Part shown: positions 1 to 6,886 of the stretch, piece by piece
Numbering within the stretch: the stretch's first letter is position 1
How the letters are laid out: each line of letters begins with the position of its first letter
Assembly (NCBI GenBank): GCA_048498995.1
Contig: JBEHWX010000123.1
Location: 1-16,136, forward strand
Length of the DNA stretch: 16,136 nucleotides
Reading direction: 5' to 3'
Source: JBEHWX01 sp048498995
GTDB lineage: Bacteria; Bacteroidota; Ignavibacteria; OLB7
Translations under genes and position numbers: made by a program
Notes under the pieces: generated by a model
What the model was told of the DNA's origin: nothing
Database searches by the model: none
The model's input: the letters and a program-made list of their open reading frames with translations, nothing else

Positions 1-46
1 TGCGTCTTGCCCTTGTTTTTGGCGGATTTGCTCGACTTTGAGTCGT

Positions 47-167
47 CTAAAGACGTGCGGCTACCGTTTTCGCGCCGTCGTTCCATGACGGCGCACGCTG
101 AAGACGCGCGGCTACCGTTTTCGCGCCGTCGTTCCGCGCTTGCGCACGCTAAAGACGTGCGGCTACC
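47..167. repeat. 51-bp direct tandem repeat, two full copies plus a 19-bp partial
   Basis: Copy 1 spans 47-97, copy 2 98-148, and a partial third copy 149-167. All begin CTRAAGACGYGCGGCTACC. Copies 1 and 2 match except for a few changes, mostly in the last 15 bases. In copy 1 an 8-bp inverted repeat (GCGCCGTC at 72-79, GACGGCGC at 87-94, loop of 7) could form a hairpin; it is lost in copy 2. Further degenerate relatives of the GGCTACC/GCCTACC core follow up to nadC. The array lies downstream of nadC. Because 51 is a multiple of three, one plus-strand frame stays open from the window edge to 174, but nothing else suggests it is a gene. Confidence 0.85.
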
Positions 168-228
168 TTTGTGAGCCTACCATTCCATCACCATGCGAGC
201 CTACCGCTCCGCGCGGAACTCGGGGCGA

Positions 229-1110
229 TCAGAGGCGGCGATAGGTCAGGGAGATGTCCATGGCGCTGACCGAGTGCGTCAGCGATCCGGAGCTGATGAA
301 GTCGACGCCGGTCTCGGCGATCCGCCGCACGGTCTCGAGCGTCACGTTGCCGGAAGCCTCCGTCTCGGCGCGGTCGCCGACCAGAAGCACCGCCTCACGC
401 AACAGCTCGATCGGGAAGTTGTCGAACATGATCCGGGATACTCCCTCGCAGCTCAGCGCCTCGCTCACCTCGGTCAGGTTCCGGGTCTCAACCTCGATCG
501 GAATCCTGTCGAGCGAGCGCTCCTCCAGGTAGCGACGGACCGCGGCCACGGCGCCGTGAATGGAGCCGTGCGCGTCGATGTGATTGTCCTTGATCATCAC
601 CATGTCGTAGAGTCCCATCCGGTGGTTCATGCCGCCGCCGATCGAGACCGAGTATTTGTCCAGCATCCGCCAGGCGGGAATGGTCTTGCGCGTGTCGAGA
701 ATCCTCGTGGCGGTGCCGGCGACCGCCTCCACGAACCGCCGCGTGGTCGTGGCCACGCCGGACATCCGCTGCAGGAAGTTCAGCGCGGTGCGCTCGGCGG
801 TCAGGATGCTCCGCGCCGGGCCGCGCACGTGGCCGATCACCTGTCCGGCCTCGACGCTCTCCCCCTCCTTCACCTCCCAGTCGCAGCCGATGGAGCGGTC
901 CACCTCGTCGAAGGTGAGCGCGGCCACCACCGTTCCGGCCACGACGCCGGGCGACTTGGCCGTGAGCACCGCGTGCCCCAGCTCCGACTCGTCGATGAGC
1001 GACTCGCTGGTGAGATCGCCGGTCCCCACATCCTCGGCAAGCGCGATCTGGACGAGGCGGAGCACCGAGACGTCATTGAGCATATGCTTCATGTTCATGG
1101 TCGCAGGCAT
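229..1110 (-). CDS. nadC: Nicotinate-nucleotide pyrophosphorylase (quinolinate phosphoribosyltransferase)
   Basis: Cytosolic enzyme of de novo NAD synthesis: it converts quinolinate and PRPP to nicotinate mononucleotide, CO2 and pyrophosphate. With the start chosen the protein has 293 residues, normal for the family. Visible family motifs, in order: EDVGTGDLT (26-34), TAERTALNFLQR (104-115), DTRKT (139-143, phosphoribosyl/quinolinate binding), GGGMNHR (158-164), KDNH (174-177), EVET (206-209), FDN (229-231) and SSGSLTHS (273-280, phosphate-binding end of the barrel). The frame is open upstream to 1188, but the ATG at 1108-1110 has GGGAG seven bases before it and gives the usual N-terminus, so I prefer it. 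The gene is divergent from the propeller gene. nadA and nadB are not in the window, so it appears to stand alone here. Confidence 0.96.
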   Translation of the reverse strand: MPATMNMKHMLNDVSVLRLVQIALAEDVGTGDLTSESLIDESELGHAVLTAKSPGVVAGTVVAALTFDEVDRSIGCDWEVKEGESVEAGQVIGHVRGPARSILTAERTALNFLQRMSGVATTTRRFVEAVAGTATRILDTRKTIPAWRMLDKYSVSIGGGMNHRMGLYDMVMIKDNHIDAHGSIHGAVAAVRRYLEERSLDRIPIEVETRNLTEVSEALSCEGVSRIMFDNFPIELLREAVLLVGDRAETEASGNVTLETVRRIAETGVDFISSGSLTHSVSAMDISLTYRRL

Positions 1111-1349
1111 GTTCGAACTCCCGAATTCGCGGCGTTCCCGGAAGAGCATTCCGGTGCGTGGAACAGAGTGATACCGCCGCCGGTTCAACCGTCGGACGGC
1201 GCGGACGATCTTCCAAGATAGCCACCCTGTCGGAAATCGTCCGACCGGGGTATCGCCGGGGACAGACTATTACGGGAAGCGCTCCAGCCGCGGACGTGCC
1301 CCCGTGGGGCTGGGCTCCGGACCCGGCGGGCCGGGGAGAGATCTCCGCG

Positions 1350-3062
1350 ATGAGCGCCGATTCCTTCCGGATGCTTTCAAGATCGGTCGTCAGCAAATAT
1401 CTTACCGCTCCTATGCCAGCAATTCCGAACGCACCGCGCGGGCCAGTCCCTGGCTCGCTCACCGGAACGCCCACCGGCTCGCTCACATGCTCCCGGCTTC
1501 TCCGGGTCGCGCTGCTCTGGATGGCCGCCGCGCTTCTGCCGGCCACCGGGTCGGCACAGGTGGGGGTCCCCCCGATGGGAGCCCCGCCGGTTGGAGCCCC
1601 GCCGGTTGGAGCCGCCCAGGTGAACCGCTACCTCGTCCTCTTCCCGTCGCTGACCCCTTCCGGGCGCTACGCGGGAGATTACGATATCTACCTGTCCGAC
1701 ATCTTCGACGACGGCACCAGGGAGTTCCTGGCCGAGCAGCCGAAGAAGATCGCGGCGCAGGCCTACCGCGAGTTCGCTCCGGTCGCCATTCCGGATGGCG
1801 CCGGCGGCGCCTTCCTCGCCTACACCATCGAGCACAACGACTCGGCCCACCAGGGAGATCGCGACATCCTGATGCGCAGAATCGACAGGATGGGGAACGA
1901 TGTCTGGGGAGACAGCTCCAGCCACATCGTGGTGATAGCGCAGTCGAAGTACGCCGAGGAGAACCCGCAGCTCGTGCAGGGCGCCGACGGCGGCATCGTC
2001 GTCCTCTACGAGGTCCGCTACGGCCCGCAGAGCGACACCGGTGACGTGGACGTGGCGGCCGTGAAGATCGAGCCGAACGGGACCCCTTCCTGGTCGAGCG
2101 GCATCTGGATCGCCAACACCCAGCGCCGGGAGCGTCTGCGCGGCAGCGTGACCGACGGCCTCGGCGGCGCGGTGGCGGTGGTCGAGATCAGCACCTCGCG
2201 CGACACGACCATCACCGGCGCCGACATCTACGCGATGCACGCCGACCGGTACGGCAAGGTGGCCTGGGGAGCGTCAGCCGCGCCGCTGGCCGTGGCCGCC
2301 AGCAAGCACCTGGAGCGAAACCCGGCGGTGGTCTCCGACGGCTTCGGCGGCGCCTACGTGGCCTACGAGCTGGCCTACACCAGCGGCGATCGCATCGGCG
2401 ACGTGGATATCCTGGCCCAGCACATCTCCTCCTACGGCGTGCGGGAGTGGACCGATCCGAGCGCGCTGCCGATCGTCAGCTCCAACGAGAAAGCACGGGA
2501 GCACTCCCCCTCCATCTCCCTCGATTCGGCCGGCGTGATCGTCTCCTTCGAGGTCAACATCGTCGACAAGCAGCCGCTGGCGCTGATCGGCGTGCAGCGG
2601 ATGGATCACCTCGGCAAGGCCACCTGGAACCTTGGGCGCAAGGCCACGCTCGTCGGCGCGCCGGGCATGCTCGCCAGCCACCCGCGCACGCTCCCGCTCC
2701 CGGGCGGCGGCGCCTACCTTCTCTTCGAGGGGCGCGATTCGGTCACCGGCAACAAGGATATCTTCGCCCAGCGCCTTTCGCCGGATGGCGACCTGGTCTG
2801 GGGAAGCGGCGACGCCGGCATTCCGGTGTTCAACTCGATCGACGCCGAGCGCGACGCCGCGGCGGCCGTCGATGGGGTCGGCGGACTGATGGTGGTGGCC
2901 GCGAAGGATCACCCGACGCCGGACGGCCTGACCGCCAGCGACATCGTGGCGCAGCGCGTGGCCGCGGACGGCACCCTCCTCTGGAAGGATATCCCCGGCC
3001 CGCTGATGCTCACCAACACCTCGATGCTCAACCTGGCGCCGGTGCTCGTGCGGAGCAACTGA
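1350..3062 (+). CDS. Exported eight-repeat, beta-propeller-like protein of unknown function
   Basis: 570 residues from the ATG at 1350. A hydrophobic stretch (SRLLRVALLWMAAALLPATGSAQ region, 48-70) with an A-x-A-like end looks like a signal peptide, so the product is probably exported. A proline/glycine spacer follows (71-90), built from the pentapeptide (V/M)GAPP. Then come eight repeats of about 60 residues. Each has a strand resembling D-I-x-x-Q-R-x-x-x-x-G-x-x-x-W (at about 112, 172, 234, 292, 353, 411, 470 and 531) and a second strand resembling DGxGGAxVxYE. The last repeat is incomplete (LAPVLVRSN) and could close the ring with the first blade. No catalytic residues are recognisable; binding or a structural role is only a guess. 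The start is uncertain: 1350 has GGAG/GAGAG 9-11 bases upstream but leaves a long 47-residue lead before the signal; the ATG at 1413 would shorten this but lacks a ribosome site. Confidence 0.82.
   Translation: MSADSFRMLSRSVVSKYLTAPMPAIPNAPRGPVPGSLTGTPTGSLTCSRLLRVALLWMAAALLPATGSAQVGVPPMGAPPVGAPPVGAAQVNRYLVLFPSLTPSGRYAGDYDIYLSDIFDDGTREFLAEQPKKIAAQAYREFAPVAIPDGAGGAFLAYTIEHNDSAHQGDRDILMRRIDRMGNDVWGDSSSHIVVIAQSKYAEENPQLVQGADGGIVVLYEVRYGPQSDTGDVDVAAVKIEPNGTPSWSSGIWIANTQRRERLRGSVTDGLGGAVAVVEISTSRDTTITGADIYAMHADRYGKVAWGASAAPLAVAASKHLERNPAVVSDGFGGAYVAYELAYTSGDRIGDVDILAQHISSYGVREWTDPSALPIVSSNEKAREHSPSISLDSAGVIVSFEVNIVDKQPLALIGVQRMDHLGKATWNLGRKATLVGAPGMLASHPRTLPLPGGGAYLLFEGRDSVTGNKDIFAQRLSPDGDLVWGSGDAGIPVFNSIDAERDAAAAVDGVGGLMVVAAKDHPTPDGLTASDIVAQRVAADGTLLWKDIPGPLMLTNTSMLNLAPVLVRSN
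1563..1622 (+). repeat. 15-bp in-frame tandem repeat encoding (V/M)GAPP
   Basis: Two identical 15-bp units (GGAGCCCCGCCGGTT at 1578-1592 and 1593-1607) are flanked by one degenerate copy on each side. They encode residues 71-90 of the propeller protein, just after the predicted signal peptide. The array probably acts as a flexible spacer and can vary in copy number by slippage without changing frame. Confidence 0.8.
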
Positions 3063-3065
3063 GCG

Positions 3066-3140
3066 CCCGGCAACGGCACCCGGCAACGGCACCCGGCAAC
3101 GGCACCCGACGACGGGCACCCGACGACGGGCACCCGACAA
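3066..3140. repeat. Short tandem array: three 13-bp units then two 14-bp units
   Basis: Unit CCCGGCAACGGCA occurs three times without a mismatch (3066-3078, 3079-3091, 3092-3104). It is followed directly by CCCGACGACGGGCA twice (3105-3118, 3119-3132) and a decayed copy. The array starts four bases after the stop codon of the propeller gene and ends just before the terminator hairpin. Confidence 0.9.
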
Positions 3141-3146
3141 ACGACG

Positions 3147-3182
3147 ACGGGGCCGGAAGCAGATGACTTCCGGCCCCGTTTT
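3147..3182 (+). terminator. Rho-independent terminator after the propeller gene
   Basis: Perfect 13-bp stem (ACGGGGCCGGAAG at 3147-3159 with its complement at 3167-3179), a 7-base loop, and a TTTT run directly after it (3179-3182). It sits between two convergent genes. The T tract is on the plus strand, so it mainly stops transcription of the propeller gene; it could also help ruvB from the other side, where the tract is poorer. Confidence 0.9.
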
Positions 3183-3213
3183 CATTGTATCGCCCGCACC
3201 GCGCGCGATGCGC

Positions 3214-4260
3214 TCAGAGGAGCGCCTGCTGCTCCGCTTGCGACGGCCCCCGGCGGATGCCGAAGTGCGTGTAGGCCTTCGGCGTCACCTCGCGCCCACG
3301 CGGCGTTCGCTGCATGAACCCTTCCTGAATCAGGTAGGGCTCGTAGACCTCCTCGATCGTCCCCGGCTCCTCGCCGACGGCGATCGCCATCGTGTTGAGC
3401 CCCACCGGACCGCCGCCGAACTTCTCGATGATCGCCAGCAGGATCCGCTTGTCCATGTCGTCCAGGCCGTGCTCGTCGACCTCCAGCGCGGAGAGCGCGA
3501 TCGAGGCGATCTCGCGGGTGATCACGCCGTTCCCCTTCACCTCGGCGAAGTCGCGCGTGCGGCGGAGCAGGCGGTTGGCGATGCGGGGAGTGCCGCGGGA
3601 TCGGCGCGCGATCTCGATGGCCCCCTCGTCCTCGATCGGGATCTGGAGGATCTCCGCCGAGCGGTTGACCACGTGGAAGAGCTCCTCGACGTTGTAGTAA
3701 TCGAGGCGGTTGATGATGCCGAACCGGCTGCGCAGCGGCGCGGTGAGCAGCCCCTGGCGGGTCGTGGCGCCGACGAGCGTGAAGCGTGGCAGCGTGATCG
3801 GCACCGAGCGGGCGCTGGGGCCGGAGTCGATCATGATGTCGATCCGGAAATCCTCCATCGCCGAGTAGAGGTACTCCTCGACGACCGGGCTGAGCCGGTG
3901 GATCTCGTCGATGAAAAGGACGTCGCCGTGCTCGAGGCTGGTGAGCAGGCCGGCCAGATCCCCCGGCTTTTCGAGGACCGGACCCGACGTGGTCTTGATC
4001 TGCGCCTCCATCTCACGCGCGACGATGTAGCTGAGGGTGGTCTTGCCGAGTCCGGGGGGGCCGGTCAGGAGCACGTGATCCAGCGCGTCGCCACGCTTGC
4101 GCGCCGCGGCGATGAAGATCTCCAGGTTCTCGACCACCTTCTTCTGTCCGGTGAACTCGTGGAATCCGGACGGCCTGAGCGCCGCCTCGACCTCCTTCTC
4201 GACCAGGGTCACCGGCTCGGAAGTGGTCGGACGTCGTCCGCGGCTGTTCTTGTTAGTCAT
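3214..4260 (-). CDS. ruvB: Holliday junction branch migration DNA helicase RuvB
   Basis: 348 residues, the normal size. RuvB is the hexameric AAA+ motor that, with RuvA, drives branch migration of Holliday junctions in recombination repair. Visible: the N-terminal RPSGFHEFTGQ region typical of RuvB, Walker A GPPGLGKT (67-74), Walker B with DEIHR (about 115-122), sensor 1 GATTR (164-168), the arginine-finger region PLRSRFG (175-181), and a C-terminal winged helix with GGGPVGLNTMA, EPYLIQEGF and RTPRGR. A GTG two codons upstream (4264-4266) is possible, but the ATG at 4258-4260 is better spaced from a purine-rich GAAGAG site. ruvA and ruvC are not adjacent. Downstream it faces the propeller gene's terminator. 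Confidence 0.97.
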   Translation of the reverse strand: MTNKNSRGRRPTTSEPVTLVEKEVEAALRPSGFHEFTGQKKVVENLEIFIAAARKRGDALDHVLLTGPPGLGKTTLSYIVAREMEAQIKTTSGPVLEKPGDLAGLLTSLEHGDVLFIDEIHRLSPVVEEYLYSAMEDFRIDIMIDSGPSARSVPITLPRFTLVGATTRQGLLTAPLRSRFGIINRLDYYNVEELFHVVNRSAEILQIPIEDEGAIEIARRSRGTPRIANRLLRRTRDFAEVKGNGVITREIASIALSALEVDEHGLDDMDKRILLAIIEKFGGGPVGLNTMAIAVGEEPGTIEEVYEPYLIQEGFMQRTPRGREVTPKAYTHFGIRRGPSQAEQQALL

Positions 4261-4333
4261 CGTCACTCTCTTCTATCTGCGGAGAAAACATTGCGTTCGT
4301 GGCATGCCGGGAACCGGATCGCTTCGGTGGCTT

Positions 4334-4389
4334 GATCTCGAGGACGCGATCTCGAGGATGCGATCTCGAGGATGCGATCTCAGAGATTC
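4334..4389. repeat. 14-bp tandem repeat running into the DUF2461 gene stop codon
   Basis: Units GATCTCGAGGACGC (4334-4347), GATCTCGAGGATGC (4348-4361 and 4362-4375) and a degenerate fourth copy GATCTCAGAGATTC (4376-4389). The fourth copy contains the stop codon (TCA on the plus strand, 4380-4382) and last codons of the minus-strand DUF2461 gene. The unit contains CTCGAG, a palindrome. The array fills much of the gap between that gene and ruvB. Confidence 0.88.
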
Positions 4390-5114
4390 ACCCCCTTGAT
4401 CGCCTCGTAGAGATAGCGGTTGAAGTCGAGCGATTCCCGCGTTTTAGTGACGATCCAGTCGACGAGTTCGCGTGATTCGGCGAGCTCGTCGGGGAATTTG
4501 GCGTCGACGAACATCTGCTTGTAGCGGAGAAGATCGATCGAGACGTGATCCTCGGAATAGCCGGCCGGGGCGCGCTTCAGACGCTCCCCTTTCAGCGGGC
4601 TGAAGTCCCGCTCCACCTGTCGGAGAATCTTCCTGAGCGCCTGCGGATCGTTCTCGATCGAGTAGCGGAGGCGCTTCAGGCCGGCCGAGTCGATGAAGTA
4701 GGCGCCGCCTCCGAAGAAGCACTGTCCCGGCTCGATATGGAGGTAGTTGCCCAGCCCCTCGCGTCCCTCGCCGGCGATCGGAATCGCCGCGCCGATATGG
4801 GTCTTGAAGGGGCGCTTGTCCTTGCTGAAGCGGGTATCGCGATAGATCCGGAAGAGGCCCCGCTCCGGATCGGGAACGAAGGGGAGATCCTCCTCGGCGA
4901 AGATCCTGCGGAGCTCGGCCAGCAGGCACTTCATCGGCTCCAGCAGATGATCGCGATAGATCGCCTTGCGCTCCTCGGTGAGCCATTCCCGGCGGTTGTT
5001 GACCGCGATATCGCGGAGGAACTTCAGCCCCAGTTCATCGAAGCCGGGAAACGGCGGATAGTCGTCGATCGGCGCCGGGGCCATCGCCGGCCGGCGGCTG
5101 CTCTGTCGTGCCAT
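4380..5114 (-). CDS. DUF2461 / TIGR02453 family protein of unknown function
   Basis: About 244 residues from the ATG at 5112-5114. I recognise the DUF2461 family from the pattern PPFPGFDELGLKFLRDI, then NNRREWL, then FRIYRDTRFSKDKRPFKTHI, the GQCFFGGGAYF segment, and the C-terminal RYKQMFVDAKFPDEL region. Length and order agree with the family. Its molecular function is unknown; members are soluble and widespread in bacteria. The start is uncertain: the frame is open up to 5204 and none of the three ATGs (5204, 5114, 5084) has a clear ribosome site; family similarity only begins near residue 16 of the chosen protein. It lies upstream of ruvB on the same strand with a 119-bp gap filled by short repeats, so the two may be cotranscribed. 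Confidence 0.88.
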   Translation of the reverse strand: MARQSSRRPAMAPAPIDDYPPFPGFDELGLKFLRDIAVNNRREWLTEERKAIYRDHLLEPMKCLLAELRRIFAEEDLPFVPDPERGLFRIYRDTRFSKDKRPFKTHIGAAIPIAGEGREGLGNYLHIEPGQCFFGGGAYFIDSAGLKRLRYSIENDPQALRKILRQVERDFSPLKGERLKRAPAGYSEDHVSIDLLRYKQMFVDAKFPDELAESRELVDWIVTKTRESLDFNRYLYEAIKGVNL

Positions 5115-5335
5115 CGTTCGGTAGTGCGTTGGGGAAAGAATAGCTCCCGCCGTCGCTGCCCGGGCGCGGCGCGACGGCAAGGAAGATTGCCTTGAGACGA
5201 GCATGCGAAGAGGATCCGGCGCGGCGCGTGGAGACGCGAGCGCCGTGATCGCCGATGGCGGCGCGTGGCCGGCGAGCCCGCCCGGAAGCGGCCCGCCGGC
5301 GCCATGCGCGCAATGGGCTCAGGCGGCGTTGAGCG
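5115..5335. other. Spacer without a recognised gene
   Basis: About 220 bases of very GC-rich DNA between two minus-strand genes. It has overlapping inverted repeats of GCCGGC/GCGCC type (around 5219-5311) but no T tract on either strand, so I do not call a terminator. Part of it could belong to a longer N-terminus of the DUF2461 protein if the upstream ATG at 5204 is used. Confidence 0.5.
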
Positions 5336-5995
5336 TCACTCGTCGCCGCCGGCGTCGACCGGCGCGGGCCGGGGAACGCGGACGATCTCGGTGATCACGT
5401 CGTCGGCCACGATGCTGGTCGGGCAGCCGTCGTCGGCCAGACGGATCTCGACCTGATCGATCTGGCGTCCCTCCTCATCGAGACGGTGCGCGGTAACGGT
5501 CAGGCCGCTGCGGATGAAGCGATAGAAGCCGCCGACCAGCGCGCCGGTGCGGGGATCGAAGGCGGCCACCGGCGCGGTGATCTCGCGATCCTCCGGCGGC
5601 AGATCGGTCATCATGGCATGGATCAGCCAGATCGGCGACGGGCCGTCGAAAAACGTCTGGTCCGGGATCGAGATGGAGCCCTCGAAGGACTCGTCCCCCC
5701 GCATCGTCCTGATCGTGACATCCAGGCCGACGATGTCGGCGTCGAAATGCTGCATCACCTCGCGTCCATCCTCGGTCCAGGTCACCTTGCAATGCACGCT
5801 GTCGATGGCGCGCTCGGCGCTATGGAGCCGGACGGCGTACTGATGGCCGCCGTCGACGGACTGGCCGATGGCCTCCATCCGGATCTCGGCGTTGCCGTAT
5901 CCCTCGTAGCTCCAGCGTCCATCCTGCAGAACCTGATCCCCCTTGCGGGAGGTGAAGGTGCCACCCATGCCGGTGGCGAAGATATCTCGCATCAT
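5336..5995 (-). CDS. Hypothetical protein, 219 residues, beta-rich and soluble
   Basis: I do not recognise the family. The ATG at 5993-5995 has a strong GAGGAG eight bases upstream, and codon use resembles the neighbours, so the gene is real. The protein has no signal peptide or membrane segment. The N-terminal half alternates short strands (WSYEGYGNAEIRME, HQYAVRLHS, VHCKVTWTEDG, VGLDVTIRTM), suggesting a beta-barrel or sandwich. The second half has an aromatic stretch FFDGPSPIWLIHAMM (about 115-130), then FDPRTGALVGGFYRF and LADDGCPTSIVADDV. The single cysteine in the last motif and the one in VHCKV are the only two. The BFN/UVR gene upstream ends in its own terminator, so this gene probably has its own promoter in the 6000-6095 interval. 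Confidence 0.85.
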   Translation of the reverse strand: MMRDIFATGMGGTFTSRKGDQVLQDGRWSYEGYGNAEIRMEAIGQSVDGGHQYAVRLHSAERAIDSVHCKVTWTEDGREVMQHFDADIVGLDVTIRTMRGDESFEGSISIPDQTFFDGPSPIWLIHAMMTDLPPEDREITAPVAAFDPRTGALVGGFYRFIRSGLTVTAHRLDEEGRQIDQVEIRLADDGCPTSIVADDVITEIVRVPRPAPVDAGGDE

Positions 5996-6095
5996 ACTGT
6001 AGACTCCTCAACACGAAATGGTCGGCCCGGCGAGCCGGCGGGGGCCAGGCGGGGCCCGCGGCACGGCTCCGGCGCCGTGGTTCGGATCGGAAACA

Positions 6096-6129
6096 CGACG
6101 CGGTCCCCTATAACGAGGGGACCGCGTCG
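6096..6129 (-). terminator. Terminator hairpin after the BFN/UVR gene
   Basis: Perfect 13-bp stem (CGACGCGGTCCCC at 6096-6108, complement at 6117-6129) with an 8-base loop TATAACGA. Read on the minus strand it is followed by TGTTTCC, a short imperfect T tract; the plus-strand side has none. It lies 60 bases past the stop of the BFN/UVR gene and separates it from the next minus-strand gene. Confidence 0.78.
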
Positions 6130-6188
6130 AACAACGGAAGGCGTCGCATGTCGGAGAGAGCGCGCACGGCTGTCATTCCCGTCGGCTG

Positions 6189-6782
6189 TCATTCGAGTCG
6201 ATCGATCTCATCCCGGATCTGCGCCGCGCGCTCGTAATCCTCCTGGCGCACGGCCTCGTCGAGCTTGGCCTGAAGCACCTCGCGAAGGGTCTTCGGACGC
6301 TCGGGCTCGGCCTGCGCGGGGGTCGACTCCTCGAACTCTCCCTCCTCCTCGTCCTCGATCTCCTCCTCTTCCTCCTCCTCGGAGGGGACCACCCCGGCCT
6401 CGGCCAGCACGGACTCGGCAACGTAGATCGGGGCTCCGCAGCGGATCGCCAGCGCGATCGCGTCCGACGGACGCGCATCGACCTCGACACCGGTCCCTTC
6501 CAGGACCAGCGCCGCGTAGAACGTGCCGTCACGCAGATCGTTGATGACGACCTCCTGGAGGGCGGAGCCGAGCGCCTCGATCACGTTCTTGAGCAAATCG
6601 TGCGTTACCGGGCGCGGGGGCTTGATCGCCTCCAGCTCCAGAGCGATCGACTGCGCCAGATCGGCACCGATCAGGATCGACAGACGGCGCACGCCGCCGG
6701 TCTCCTGCAGAATCAGTGCGTAGGAGCCGCTGCTCTGCGGGCTGGAAGTGAGCCCGATGATTTCCACCTGTACTTTATCCAC
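6189..6782 (-). CDS. Bifunctional nuclease (DUF151/BFN) domain protein with C-terminal UVR motif
   Basis: 197 residues from a GTG at 6780-6782, preceded eight bases upstream by AAAGGG. Residues 1-133 match the BFN/DUF151 domain: LSILIGADLAQSIALELE (34-51), PRPVTHDLL (56-64), DGTFYAALVL (85-94), DARPSDAIALAIR (102-114) and PIYVAE (118-123). An acidic linker of mostly Glu/Asp follows (134-152), then a UVR-type helical hairpin (167-197: LQAKLDEAVRQEDYERAAQ region), the motif by which UvrB and UvrC interact. Members of the family have been described with nuclease activity or as stress-linked regulators; the UVR end suggests a protein partner, possibly in repair. It is followed by its own terminator. 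Upstream AT-rich DNA (6800-6840) probably holds its promoter. Confidence 0.92.
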   Translation of the reverse strand: MDKVQVEIIGLTSSPQSSGSYALILQETGGVRRLSILIGADLAQSIALELEAIKPPRPVTHDLLKNVIEALGSALQEVVINDLRDGTFYAALVLEGTGVEVDARPSDAIALAIRCGAPIYVAESVLAEAGVVPSEEEEEEEIEDEEEGEFEESTPAQAEPERPKTLREVLQAKLDEAVRQEDYERAAQIRDEIDRLE

Positions 6783-6886
6783 CCTGTGTACCCTTTCAAC
6801 TGTCGGATATAACTAACGCACCAAAACGCAATCTGGCAAATACGGTGCCGCGAACTTCCGGAGGAAGCTTCGCCGCCGGCCGAGGA

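Noticed and set aside
47..167. CRISPR array
   Set aside because: The copies are directly adjacent, without unique spacers, and no cas genes are nearby; the same holds for the 13-16 bp arrays.
193..1221. Plus-strand open frame over nadC
   Set aside because: Shadow of nadC, whose catalytic motifs are all on the minus strand.
1158..1349. Upstream extension of the propeller gene to an ATG at 1158
   Set aside because: It would overlap regulatory space of nadC, lacks a ribosome site and places the signal peptide more than 110 residues in.
5219..5311. Possible terminator before the 219-residue gene's downstream neighbour
   Set aside because: Inverted repeats of GCCGGC type are present, but no T tract follows on either strand and such words are frequent in GC-rich DNA.
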